Shown in pieces: positions 8,625-17,177 of a DNA stretch of 64,000 bases (the first letter of the stretch is position 1; each line of letters opens with the position of its first letter). Below the pieces are notes generated by a model. The model did not search any database. It was not told the DNA's origin and saw only the letters and a program-made list of their open reading frames with translations. The translations under genes and the position numbers were made by a program. Source of the stretch: Candidatus Eisenbacteria bacterium (GTDB taxonomy: Bacteria; Orphanbacterota; Orphanbacteria; Orphanbacterales; Orphanbacteraceae); NCBI GenBank assembly GCA_016930695.1, contig JAFGGD010000046.1:1-64000 (forward strand), in the 5' to 3' direction.

Positions 8625-10043
8625 TTAGTAAAGCCCGCTGGTGATCGAGTTCAAGATCGACAACATGTTCTGTTGATCGGCTATCGCCTGCTGGAGCTTG
8701 CTGTACTGCTCGATCAGGCCCTCTTCTTCCATGTCCATCAGGACCCGATAACGATCGATTCGGTCATCCAGGTTCTCGACCTTCGTGTTGATCGCCTCTT
8801 TGCTCGAGTAGATAATCCCCGACGCCGAGGAATACTGCTCGAGCAGGCTTTCCAGGCGGACGCCGATACCGTCCTCGGAGTTAAAGAGCGCCGCCACTTC
8901 GTCCAGATTCCCCTCCAACGCCTCCTCGAAATCCTCCGTGTCGGAGATGGAGAGGAACCCGTCCGAACCGGCCGTGATTCCGATCTGGGAAAGCGCCGAG
9001 TAGACACCCCCCTCGAGCGAACCGACGGAACCGGACATGGCCGAGCGCAGGTTCTGCCAGAGATTGACGTAAGGGTAATCTCCGGCGAGAACGCCGCGGG
9101 TGTAGGTCGTCGTGTCGATGGAGATCTTGCTCTTCAAAAAAGAGTACGCTTCGTTATAAGCGCTGATGAACTCCTGCACCGTGGCCTTGACCGCTTCCGT
9201 GTCGGTCGCGATCGTCATGGTCACGTCGCCGTCCTCGGCGTCCTGTGCCCCGAGAAGCTCGATGGTCACGCCGGCGAGCACGTCCTCGACGGTGTTGCTG
9301 GAGTGAGTGATGTTGATGCCGTCGAGGACGAACAACGCATCCAGCTCTTCGTCGGCGTAGATGAACCCCCCCGTCGTGTCGGTCGCTTCCACCGCCGGGT
9401 TGATTCCCAGCGCCGCCAGAAGCCCGTCCGTGTCGGTGAAGGTCATCTTGTATTCCGCGCCGGTTTCGGCGCTCGCGATGGTGAGCTTCGCCGTGCTCGG
9501 CGTGTCCGCCATCTTGGAGGCGCCCACCGGATCGTCGGTAATCGTGTTGATCGCGTTCGCGACCGCCGTCAGCACTTCCTCGTTCGTGGATCCCGCCTCG
9601 ATGTCCACGCTCACCGCGTGGTTCTCGCCGTCGACGGAGATGGCGAAAGTCTGCGTGCCCGCCCAAGTCGTGCTCAGGCTCGTTCCTTCCTTGTCGAAAC
9701 GGTCGGACACCACCGTGTGCGCGTGGGCCAGCTGATCCACGTGAATCGAATGCGCCAGCGACATGGCGCCCGCGCCGGCGCTCACCCTGAGCACGCCTTC
9801 CGAACTCAGCGTCGTCGTCTTCGCCCCGAACGCGGAGAGAGATCCGGTCCCCGCCATGTCTTCGGCCAGACCGCGCAGCGTGGAGAGCTTGGTCCGCAGG
9901 TCGTTGTAAACGGCGAGCTTGACCTGCAGCGAATCTCTCTGTCCCGTCAGAGTCGAAAGCCGGCTGTTGGAGTCGGCCATATAGACTTCGAGGAACTGCT
10001 GGAGTTCCGCCGTCCGAATCGTGGAGACCGAAGAAGTGCTCAT
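8625..10043 (-). CDS. fliD: flagellar filament cap protein FliD (HAP2)
   Basis: 472 residues, close to the usual 450-500. The N-terminal coiled region (about 1-100) includes LTGQRDSLQVKLAVYNDLRTKL, and the C-terminal part (about 430-470) is a coiled coil ending in MLSILNSITSGLY; the variable cap domains lie between. FliD caps the growing filament and guides flagellin folding outside the cell. It starts 4 bases after the fliS stop codon, so the two are translationally linked. Confidence 0.96.
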   Translation of the reverse strand: MSTSSVSTIRTAELQQFLEVYMADSNSRLSTLTGQRDSLQVKLAVYNDLRTKLSTLRGLAEDMAGTGSLSAFGAKTTTLSSEGVLRVSAGAGAMSLAHSIHVDQLAHAHTVVSDRFDKEGTSLSTTWAGTQTFAISVDGENHAVSVDIEAGSTNEEVLTAVANAINTITDDPVGASKMADTPSTAKLTIASAETGAEYKMTFTDTDGLLAALGINPAVEATDTTGGFIYADEELDALFVLDGINITHSSNTVEDVLAGVTIELLGAQDAEDGDVTMTIATDTEAVKATVQEFISAYNEAYSFLKSKISIDTTTYTRGVLAGDYPYVNLWQNLRSAMSGSVGSLEGGVYSALSQIGITAGSDGFLSISDTEDFEEALEGNLDEVAALFNSEDGIGVRLESLLEQYSSASGIIYSSKEAINTKVENLDDRIDRYRVLMDMEEEGLIEQYSKLQQAIADQQNMLSILNSITSGLY

Positions 10044-10047
10044 CCCC

Positions 10048-10419
10048 TTAGATCTCCTTGGGGATCATGGGAACCGAGGGCCCCTGCTCCGAGGCGACGC
10101 CCTCCATCGCCTTCACCCAGGCTTCCCGGAGTTCGCAGAGGATCCCTTCCGCCTCTTCGTAGCGTTCCGCTCGAATGATGTCGAGCAGGTACTCGTAGAT
10201 CCGGAAAAGAGGGCCCGACACGTCCAGGTAGTCCAGGTCCAACGCCCCCATGAGCTGGACCACGCCGTCCTTCGCGCGCATCATTTCCCGGCGGCGGCAG
10301 CAACCGAGGACGTGGTCGTAGCAGATCAGGACCAGTTCCGCCGGCGACGCCCCTTCGATTTTGTTGACGGTGTACGTGGCCAGAGCCTCATCGGCCATCG
10401 TCGGGCAATCGGCAGCCAT
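10048..10419 (-). CDS. fliS: flagellin export chaperone FliS
   Basis: 123 residues from the ATG at 10419, which has GGAGGG four bases upstream; a TTG at 10440 and an ATG at 10431 are also possible. The start ALATYTVNKIEGASPAELVL matches the FliS helix that binds the end of flagellin, and FRIYEYLLDIIRAERYEEAE matches the conserved middle. FliS stops flagellin from polymerising in the cytoplasm and delivers it to FlhA. In Bacillus the flagellin-FliS pair also competes with FliW, and fliW is in this window. Confidence 0.92.
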   Translation of the reverse strand: MAADCPTMADEALATYTVNKIEGASPAELVLICYDHVLGCCRRREMMRAKDGVVQLMGALDLDYLDVSGPLFRIYEYLLDIIRAERYEEAEGILCELREAWVKAMEGVASEQGPSVPMIPKEI

Positions 10420-10472
10420 CGATCCCTCCATTCCCGGCAAACGGTTCTCTTGTTCTTACTTATCGGTAGGAA

Positions 10473-10498
10473 GCCCGGGGGGCATTAGCCCCCCGGGC
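10473..10498 (-). terminator. perfect GC hairpin between flagellin and fliS (attenuator or processing site)
   Basis: An 11-base perfect stem (GCCCGGGGGGC and its complement) with a four-base loop, 17 bases after the flagellin stop. The run after the stem is TTCCTACCG, not a U-tract, so full termination is doubtful. It could lower readthrough into fliS or protect the 3' end of the abundant flagellin message. Confidence 0.6.
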
Positions 10499-10514
10499 GC
10501 GGTCTCGGAACGGG

Positions 10515-11360
10515 TTAACCGCCGAGAACGAGCTGCAGCACCGACTGCGGCGCCATGTTCGCCTGAGAGAGCATGGCGGTCGCCGACTGCTGCAAGAGCG
10601 AGTATTTGATCAGGTTCACCTGCTCTTCCGCCAAATCGGCGTTGTAGATCCGGTTGTGCGAAGAGAGCTGGTTGTTGATGGAGACCGACAGGTTGGCTTC
10701 CTTGATGCCGACGCGCATCTGAGTGGAGCCCAGCGTCTGGAGACTGGAGTTCAGCGTGTCGATCGCGGTGTTGACGTTGTGGAGCGACGTCGAAGACGCG
10801 GAGGCACTGCTCACGTCCAGATCGGTGTCGGAAACCGTGAGGCCGGAAGCCTGATGGTCCTGGGTGATGCCGAAGGTCATCACGTCCACGGACTGCTCGC
10901 CCACCTGGAAGGACTTACCGGTGAAGGTACCGTCCAGCAGCGTGTTACCGCCCCAGGTGGTGGTGGAGACGATGTTGTTGATCTCCGCCGCGAGGTCGTC
11001 GAGCTGGGACTCGACGGCGTTCCGCTCCTCGGTGCCCATGGTGTCGTTGGCGGCCTGGAGGATCTTCTCCTTCATGGTGAGGAGAATCTCGCTGATGCTC
11101 TGCACGCCCGCTTCGGCGGTGGAGATCAGGTTCTGCACGTCGCCCACGTTGTTCTTGGCGACTTCCAGGCCACGGGCCCGCGACTCGAGCCGTTTGGCGA
11201 AAACGAGACCCGCCGGGTCGTCGCCGGCGGTATTGATCCGCTTACCGGTGGCGAGCCGCAGCTGGTGCACCGTCAGCTTGCTGTTGGTATCCCGCAAAGC
11301 CTTGAGAGCGTTCAAGGCGGCGATATTGGTGTTGATCCGTGACAGGTCAGCACCCGGCAT
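10515..11360 (-). CDS. fliC: flagellin
   Basis: 281 residues, a short flagellin of the Hag type with little more than the D0/D1 core. N-terminal INTNIAALNALKAL and the LATGKRINTAGDDPAGL motif (about 34-50) are diagnostic; the C-terminus has SQANMAPQSVLQLVLGG. The middle (about 150-200) is a Ser/Thr-rich segment that could carry glycans, in line with the transferase genes just upstream. The ATG has AAAGGAG seven bases before it. The 5' leader of roughly 215 bases holds a sigma28-like promoter and a hairpin with GGA in its loop, a likely CsrA site. It is the only flagellin in the window. Confidence 0.97.
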   Translation of the reverse strand: MPGADLSRINTNIAALNALKALRDTNSKLTVHQLRLATGKRINTAGDDPAGLVFAKRLESRARGLEVAKNNVGDVQNLISTAEAGVQSISEILLTMKEKILQAANDTMGTEERNAVESQLDDLAAEINNIVSTTTWGGNTLLDGTFTGKSFQVGEQSVDVMTFGITQDHQASGLTVSDTDLDVSSASASSTSLHNVNTAIDTLNSSLQTLGSTQMRVGIKEANLSVSINNQLSSHNRIYNADLAEEQVNLIKYSLLQQSATAMLSQANMAPQSVLQLVLGG

Positions 11361-11417
11361 AATCTTGCTCCTTTCCCGAAGTTCATCTAGCGATTCGGCA
11401 TCCCTGCCACCCGTCCC

Positions 11418-11439
11418 GATCGGTCATCCGTGACCGATC
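11418..11439 (-). promoter_or_regulatory. flagellin leader hairpin with GGA loop, probable CsrA binding site
   Basis: Perfect nine-base inverted repeat (GATCGGTCA, loop CGGA, TGACCGATC) in the transcribed leader, 43 bases before the ribosome site (11368-11374). CsrA binds GGA shown in a hairpin loop; the core reads TCACGGATGA, close to the known ACARGGAUGU preference. A second GGA lies in the ribosome site itself (AAAGGAG). This two-site layout is that of the Bacillus hag leader, which CsrA blocks and FliW frees; csrA and fliW are both here. Confidence 0.65.
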
Positions 11440-11583
11440 CTCACCCCCCGTTATTCATTCAGGGTTCGGGAGCCGCGAAGTACTCCCATCGTCTGATGAA
11501 TCCACCTCCTTTCGCGGGAACACAACAAACAGGAAGCCCGTTGCAGTTCGACTCACGAGAACGATATTTCGTCTCTGTAGAGT

Positions 11584-11610
11584 CAATCGCAATCGACCCG
11601 CGAAACTTGA
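11584..11610 (-). promoter_or_regulatory. candidate sigma28 promoter of flagellin
   Basis: Minus strand TCAAGTTT (7 of 8 with TAAAGTTT), an 11-base spacer, then TGCGATTG, which keeps the central CGAT of GCCGATAA at the right place. It lies between the TPR glycosyltransferase and flagellin and predicts a leader of about 215 bases. The segment also has another GGAGG at 11502-11512 with no gene behind it, which could bind CsrA too. Confidence 0.55.
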
Positions 11611-11639
11611 GCGGCGACGATGATTTTTCTGAATATATT

Positions 11640-13154
11640 TTATGAGGAAATTTTGTGAGGAACGGCGTTGTCGTTGGAACATCGTTCCGATTCGACGAGA
11701 TGTTCCTTCGCTTTTTCCGAATCGCCCAGCTTGTGGTAGAGCCCGGCGAGGCGGCGATGCGCCTCGACGGAGCCGGGACACAGCCCCGCCAGACGGCGGT
11801 AGCTTTCCACCGCGCCGCGAAGATCGCCCCGAACGACGCGGAGCCGCGCTTGGAGGTCGACGAGATCGGCGCTCTCGACCGACCGGAGCGCGCCATCCAC
11901 GACCGCGAGCGCCGAGGCGGGATCCCCCCCGCGGACCCGCACGACGGCGAGGTCTCGAACCGTTTCGATCCGGTCCGGTTCTCTGTCGAGGGCGCGGCGG
12001 AAGGATTCCTCCGCGCGCGCCCAGTCCTCGCGCGCCGCCGCCGCCCGTCCCAGAAGCCGGTGCCCGCCCCCCCAACCGTCGTTCTCCCGAATCACGCGCT
12101 CCGCCTCCCGCTCCGCCTCGACGGTCCTTCCCATGCGGAGGAGCGCTTCGCCCCGAAGCAGGTGCGCCTTCGCCCGGTCCGGCGTGAAGCCGAGGAGCGT
12201 CTTTCCGCCGGAAAGGGCCCGGTCGCACAGCTTCAGATAACGGTCCACGTCCCGAACCGCGCCCTCCGGATCGCCGGTCCGAATGCGCGCCGACGCGAGC
12301 ACCAGCCAGGCCGCGACGGCCGAGCCGGCGCCGGTCCGTGCCGCCCGTTCCGCCTCCTCGATCGCTTCCGCCGCGCGGCCGAGCCGGAGAAGAGCCGCGG
12401 CGAGATTCTGTCGCGTCGCCGCCGAATGATCCGCGGAGAGGCCGCCCCGGGCGATCGCCCCGGAGTACGCCTCCACCGCCCGTTCCGGATCGCCGAGGAG
12501 GGTGTGGGTCTCACCCAGATGGAAGAGGACGAGGGCGCTCTCCGGCCGCTCCTCCCGGTCCATCTCGAGCAGCCGGAGGTTCCTCTCCAGTTTACGGCGG
12601 CGCGACTCCCGGTCCATCGCGTACCCGCTGTGATCGATGGTGAGGTCCGAAAACCGGACGCGCGCGCCCGTCCGCTCCAGCGAAGGAAGGATCTGCTCGT
12701 GCACCCTCCCCTCGAAGCGGTGCGCCGGATGGTTGCGGAAAAGCCGCGGAAAGGCGTGAATGGAAAAGCGGCCCTCGTCCGCGTCGGCCAGGGCGCTTCG
12801 CAGCCGAACGAACCAGGCGTCGGCGCGCTTCTCCTCGAGAAGACGCCTCAGCTTCCCGCCCTCCCTTTCCGGGAGGGTTTCGTCCGCGTCGAGGCAGAGA
12901 ACCCAAACGCCGGTCGCCGCTTCGAGACCGTGGTTCCGCGCGTCGGAGAAGTCGTCCCGCCAGGGCCGCTCGATCACCCGCGCGCCGTGGGAGCGGGCGG
13001 CCGCCACGGTTCCGTCCGTCGAACCGGTGTCGACCACCACCACCTCCGCGGCGAAGGGGGCGACGCTCTCGATCGCGACGGGGAGGCGCTCCTCCTCGTT
13101 CTTCGCGATCAGGCAGACCGAAAGGGGCGGGCCGGCGGCTTCCCTACCGTTCAT
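11640..13154 (-). CDS. family 2 glycosyltransferase with C-terminal TPR repeats
   Basis: 504 residues. The GT-A domain (about 8-230) begins PPLSVCLIAKNEEERL, with VVVDTGSTDGT and the metal-binding LCLDADE. From about residue 230 to the end it is a string of tetratricopeptide repeats. This GT2-TPR design resembles peptide or protein glycosyltransferases such as the SunS group and large flagellin-glycosylating enzymes in which TPRs hold the protein substrate. The start overlaps the end of the upstream gene by 11 bases. Position just before flagellin suggests a filament glycosyltransferase; the sugar is unknown. Confidence 0.88.
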   Translation of the reverse strand: MNGREAAGPPLSVCLIAKNEEERLPVAIESVAPFAAEVVVVDTGSTDGTVAAARSHGARVIERPWRDDFSDARNHGLEAATGVWVLCLDADETLPEREGGKLRRLLEEKRADAWFVRLRSALADADEGRFSIHAFPRLFRNHPAHRFEGRVHEQILPSLERTGARVRFSDLTIDHSGYAMDRESRRRKLERNLRLLEMDREERPESALVLFHLGETHTLLGDPERAVEAYSGAIARGGLSADHSAATRQNLAAALLRLGRAAEAIEEAERAARTGAGSAVAAWLVLASARIRTGDPEGAVRDVDRYLKLCDRALSGGKTLLGFTPDRAKAHLLRGEALLRMGRTVEAEREAERVIRENDGWGGGHRLLGRAAAAREDWARAEESFRRALDREPDRIETVRDLAVVRVRGGDPASALAVVDGALRSVESADLVDLQARLRVVRGDLRGAVESYRRLAGLCPGSVEAHRRLAGLYHKLGDSEKAKEHLVESERCSNDNAVPHKISS

Positions 13155-16100
13155 CGCCCCCTCCGGCGCCGGCTCCGGCGAGAGTCACGAGGCGCTCGCG
13201 CGCCTCTCTGTTCCTCGGGTCCACCTTGAGGGCCTGCGCGTACCAATCGCGCGCCCCCGCCGCGTCGCCGAGTTTCTCGAACCACGCGCCGAGGTCGAGG
13301 TAGTTGTTCGGGTCCTTCGGATTCCGCCGCACCAGATCCTGATAGAGATCCATCGCTTTCTGCAGGGCGCCGGTGCTCAGATAGAAATCACCCAGGTTGC
13401 GCCCGATCTCTCCGTTCCCGGGGTCGACGGCGAGGGCTTCGCGGAAGTGCCGCTCCGCCTCCTCCGGCTCTCCCTTCTCGAAAGCGAGACAGCCCAGGTT
13501 GTTGTGCGCCCGCGAAAAGCCCGGATTGATCTCGAGAACGCGCTTCAGATCCGCTTCCGCCTCGGCGACCCGCCCCTCACCGGCGAGGAAGAGCGCCCGG
13601 CAGTAAAGCGCGTGGGTGTAATCCTTCTTGGCGTCGAGTGAGAGTTCCACGGCCCGCATCGCCCGCTCCAGGTCGGACCCGGCGAACAGCTCGTTCGCCT
13701 CGGCCAGCCGGAGAACCGCCTCCATCTCGCCGCCGTCCGGAACGGAGGGACAATCTCCGGCGCCGGAGAAGTGGACGAAGGCTCCGGGCGCGACGCCGGT
13801 GATCCACCCATGATCGCTCATGCGCGCCGCCAAGTCGGACCAAACCGCGCCGGACCGGAACTCCGACGACAGACCGCCGGCGAGGATGAACCCCCTCCGA
13901 TCCACCAGGAGCGCCCATCCGGCGAACTCCCCGGTCTCCCGCCAACCTCCGGTGAAACGGCGGCGGCACAGATCGGTCTGCTTTTGCACGCCGCTGCGGG
14001 AGGAGGGGAACTCGGCGCGGATCCTCTGCGCCGGAGGTCCCTCGTCGGAGGCGGGAACGACGATGCCCCGCCGCTCCGCCGCCGCGGCGGCGATCAGTTC
14101 CTCGGTCCATTTGCGGCCGGTTCGGACGCGCGTCGAGAGCACGAGCAGGTGCGTCGCATCCGCGGTGCGGATCTCCCGGTCGATGCGGCGGAACAGATCC
14201 TCCGGCCGGACCGCCTTCACATCATACCCTTTATTCATCAGGGATCGAAAGCGGCCCGGATCGGTCGCCAGGATCCGCACGGGCGTCCCTTTGGGGAGGG
14301 TCTGAAGAGTCTCCTGCACGTGGTTCACCGGGACGTCGGGGCCGTCCTGGAAGAGGATCACCGGCGGCGTCTCGGCGGCGCGAGGCGCGGAGGACGCGGC
14401 GCCGACGCCTCCGCCGAGCACGGGCGCCCACTTCTTGAGGAACAGTTCCCCGTTCCTCTTGAGGAGCGCCTGGTAATCCACGTTCATCGCCTTGAAGGTG
14501 GCGCCCCCCTCGTGATGGATGAAGACGTCCTCCGCCACCGCCACCCGGTAGCCGGCGAGTCGCACCCGCAGGCAGATGTCGTCGTCTTCGAAGTTACCGA
14601 TCCCGAAGCGCTCGTCGAAGAGGCCCACCTCGTCGATCACCCGGCGGGGAATCACCATGCACATGCCGACCACTTTCTTGTGGTCCTTGCGGCGTCCCGC
14701 GTTTCTCCGGTGCAGATCCTCGGCGAACCGGTAGAGACCCTCCTCGTTCTTGTAAGGGACGGGTATCTGCTGCTCCGTGGCCGCGAAATTGGTGAGCGGC
14801 GCCAGGATGCCGATTTCCCGGTCCTCCTCGAGATGGGCGATCATCCGCCCCAGCCAGCCCGGGGGGACGATACAGTCGTTGTTCAGGATCACAAGGTAGT
14901 CGCCGTACGTGTTCCGGATGCCTTGGTTGACCGCCGCGGCGAAGCCCCGGTTCTCCTCGTTCCGGATGCAACGGATGTTGTTCTGCTCCGCGTCGTACTT
15001 CACCGGCTCCTGGGAGCCGTTGTCGACGATGAGAAGCTCGTGGGGGATGGCGGTGTTCTTCCGGACGCTGGTCCAGAGGTTCCTGGTCAGGTGCAGGTTG
15101 TTGTAGACCGGCACGATGATGGACGCGTTCGGCGCCACCGCGGGAAGGCGTTCGATTCGCCTGTACGGCGCGTATCCCCGTTCCGGCTCCTCCTCGGCGG
15201 CGGGGACCGGCTCGGGGCGTCCCGCGTCGATCGCCTCGAAGACCTCTTCCCAGTAGCGGCGGGCGTTCTCCACGCCGTAACGGCGGGCGACCAGATCGCG
15301 TGCGCTCGCCGCGATGCGTCGCTGGAGCTCCTCGTCGCGATAAAGCCGAATCACTTCACGAGCGAAAGACTCGGGGTCGTCGGCGACCAGCACGTCCCTC
15401 TCGTGAGCCATACCCATCCCCTCGACGCCGACCGATGTCGAGACCTGGGGAATGCCGGCGGCCATCGCCTGGCCCACCTTCCCCTTCAGGCCGGCGCCGT
15501 ATCGGAGCGGCACCACGCATACCCGCCCGTTCTGCAGGTAGGGGACGATGTCGGGCACGAAACCGGTCACCTCGACCCGGTCGCCGGCGAGCGCCTCCAC
15601 AGCCGGCGTAGGTCCGTTCCCGACGATGCGGAAAACCGCCTCCGGCAGTTCCGCGTGAATCCGCGGCAGAATCTCCTCGGTGAACCAGATCACCGCGTCC
15701 TCGTTCGGCTGGTGCTTATAGTTGCCGATGAAGACAAGGTCCTTCCTGTCCGGATTCCACCGCTCCTCGGCGAGCGGGTGGATATCGGTGCTGATGCCGA
15801 CCCGAAGCGACGGGTCCTCGGCGAGGAGCACCTCCCGGTCCCGCTCCGTCACGGTGAGGACCATGTCCGCCTTGCGGTACCAGTCCAGCTCGATCCGCCG
15901 GATCTCCTCGGCGTGCCAGAGGTCTTCGTCGGAACCGGAGAGTTCCGCCCTCCGCCTCTCACGCAGGAAAGCCACGTCGTAGGAATCGATGATAAAGACC
16001 GCCTGAGGCGCGTAGGCGCGCACCTCCCGTTCGTACTGGGCGGCCATGTGATAGAAGCCGATGATGACCGCCCGGAAATCGTTCGACCGAAGGAGCTGAG

Positions 16101-17145
16101 GGAAGTCGATCCAGAGCGGGCCGACCATGTCGCAGCCGAATGCGCGCAGCTTCTCCGTGTCGGTATGGAAGACGGTGATCCCCTCTTCCTCGAGCGGGTT
16201 GATGTACTTGATCCCGTCTTGGCCGTTTCGCGCGAGGAGAACCACCTGGTAGCGTTCGTTCAGGATCCGGAGCGTGTGCCACCAGCGCATCTCGCCGGCG
16301 GCGCGGTCCCAGATCGGGAGGAAGGGAAGAACGACGAGGATCTTCTCTTTCCCCTCCGCCGGGGGAATCTCGAAGACGTTGGAGCGCTGCCCGGTCAGTT
16401 CCTCGCGCCATTTGGCGACGAACTTCGGTTTGTTTCGCTCCTGTAATTCTCGGGAGCGGCTCTTTTGCCCCGGCGCGCCGAAGCTCCCCCCCTCGTGGTG
16501 GATCACCGTGCATGCCGGCTCGTAAACAACGCGCAGGCCCGCCTTGCGGCAGGAGAAGCAGAGATCCGTGTCCTCCCAGTAGGCGGGGGCGAACTGCGGA
16601 TCGAAGCCGCCGATACGATCGAGGGTGGATCGTTTCAGATAGAGACAAGCGCCCGAGCAGTAGTCCACGTCCGCGACGACGTTGTAAATGCGGCGGTCCG
16701 GATCGTCGTGCTTGCCGATTTCCCGACCGGACGCGTCGGCGAAGATCTCGCATCCCGCCGTCTGCAGCCGCCCGTTCGGAAAGACCAGCTTACCGCCGAC
16801 GACGCCGATCGACTCGTCCGAATAGGCCCGCTTCGCGAGCGCCTCGAGCCAGCCCTCGGTCACCTCCGTGTCGTTGTTCAGGAGCACGATATCCCGGTCC
16901 GGGAATCGATCCATGATCAGGTTGTTCCCGAGCACGAAACCGAGGTTCTTTTCGTTCGCCACGTGATGCACCCTGTCCCCGATCTCCTTCAGATAGTTCC
17001 GGGTGCCGTCGGTGGAGGCTTGGTCGAGGACGCAGACCTCGTAAGGGTGCCGCGTGTTTTTCTCGATGCTCTTCAGGCAGCGGCGGAGCAGGTCCACCTT
17101 GTTCCAGCTCAGGATCGCGATGATCGGCGGCTTGGACGGTCTCAT
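13144..17145 (-). CDS. giant glycosyltransferase: GT2 - GT4 - GT2 - TPR
   Basis: 1333 residues from the ATG at 17145. Domain order: a GT2 domain (about 1-260) with AILSWNKVDLLRRCL, VLLNNDTEV and the galactosyltransferase-like WEDTDLCFSCRKAG; a GT4-like GT-B domain (about 280-640) with VLPFLPIWDR, DLVFIGNYKHQPN and PLRYGAGLKGK; a second GT2 domain (about 685-940) with SIIVPVYNNLH, VILNNDC and FEDDDICLRVRLAG; a loosely related segment; and TPR repeats from about 1130 to the end. It could build several linkages of one glycan on one scaffold. It overlaps the next gene by 11 bases and follows the methyltransferase by 32. Both DxD-like sites look intact. Substrate unknown. Confidence 0.88.
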   Translation of the reverse strand: MRPSKPPIIAILSWNKVDLLRRCLKSIEKNTRHPYEVCVLDQASTDGTRNYLKEIGDRVHHVANEKNLGFVLGNNLIMDRFPDRDIVLLNNDTEVTEGWLEALAKRAYSDESIGVVGGKLVFPNGRLQTAGCEIFADASGREIGKHDDPDRRIYNVVADVDYCSGACLYLKRSTLDRIGGFDPQFAPAYWEDTDLCFSCRKAGLRVVYEPACTVIHHEGGSFGAPGQKSRSRELQERNKPKFVAKWREELTGQRSNVFEIPPAEGKEKILVVLPFLPIWDRAAGEMRWWHTLRILNERYQVVLLARNGQDGIKYINPLEEEGITVFHTDTEKLRAFGCDMVGPLWIDFPQLLRSNDFRAVIIGFYHMAAQYEREVRAYAPQAVFIIDSYDVAFLRERRRAELSGSDEDLWHAEEIRRIELDWYRKADMVLTVTERDREVLLAEDPSLRVGISTDIHPLAEERWNPDRKDLVFIGNYKHQPNEDAVIWFTEEILPRIHAELPEAVFRIVGNGPTPAVEALAGDRVEVTGFVPDIVPYLQNGRVCVVPLRYGAGLKGKVGQAMAAGIPQVSTSVGVEGMGMAHERDVLVADDPESFAREVIRLYRDEELQRRIAASARDLVARRYGVENARRYWEEVFEAIDAGRPEPVPAAEEEPERGYAPYRRIERLPAVAPNASIIVPVYNNLHLTRNLWTSVRKNTAIPHELLIVDNGSQEPVKYDAEQNNIRCIRNEENRGFAAAVNQGIRNTYGDYLVILNNDCIVPPGWLGRMIAHLEEDREIGILAPLTNFAATEQQIPVPYKNEEGLYRFAEDLHRRNAGRRKDHKKVVGMCMVIPRRVIDEVGLFDERFGIGNFEDDDICLRVRLAGYRVAVAEDVFIHHEGGATFKAMNVDYQALLKRNGELFLKKWAPVLGGGVGAASSAPRAAETPPVILFQDGPDVPVNHVQETLQTLPKGTPVRILATDPGRFRSLMNKGYDVKAVRPEDLFRRIDREIRTADATHLLVLSTRVRTGRKWTEELIAAAAAERRGIVVPASDEGPPAQRIRAEFPSSRSGVQKQTDLCRRRFTGGWRETGEFAGWALLVDRRGFILAGGLSSEFRSGAVWSDLAARMSDHGWITGVAPGAFVHFSGAGDCPSVPDGGEMEAVLRLAEANELFAGSDLERAMRAVELSLDAKKDYTHALYCRALFLAGEGRVAEAEADLKRVLEINPGFSRAHNNLGCLAFEKGEPEEAERHFREALAVDPGNGEIGRNLGDFYLSTGALQKAMDLYQDLVRRNPKDPNNYLDLGAWFEKLGDAAGARDWYAQALKVDPRNREARERLVTLAGAGAGGGDER

Positions 17146-17177
17146 GTCGGTTCCACTCCCTCGCCCGATCGGACGAT

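Noticed and set aside
10460-10467. ACCGATAA upstream of fliS, like a sigma28 -10
   Set aside because: The sequence 11 bases upstream (AATGCCCC) lies in the hairpin and does not resemble a sigma28 -35.
11440-11500. Twelve-codon reading frame in the flagellin leader after a GGAGG
   Set aside because: Spacing from GGAGG to its ATG is 12 bases and there is no sign of conservation; the GGAGG may instead be a CsrA contact.
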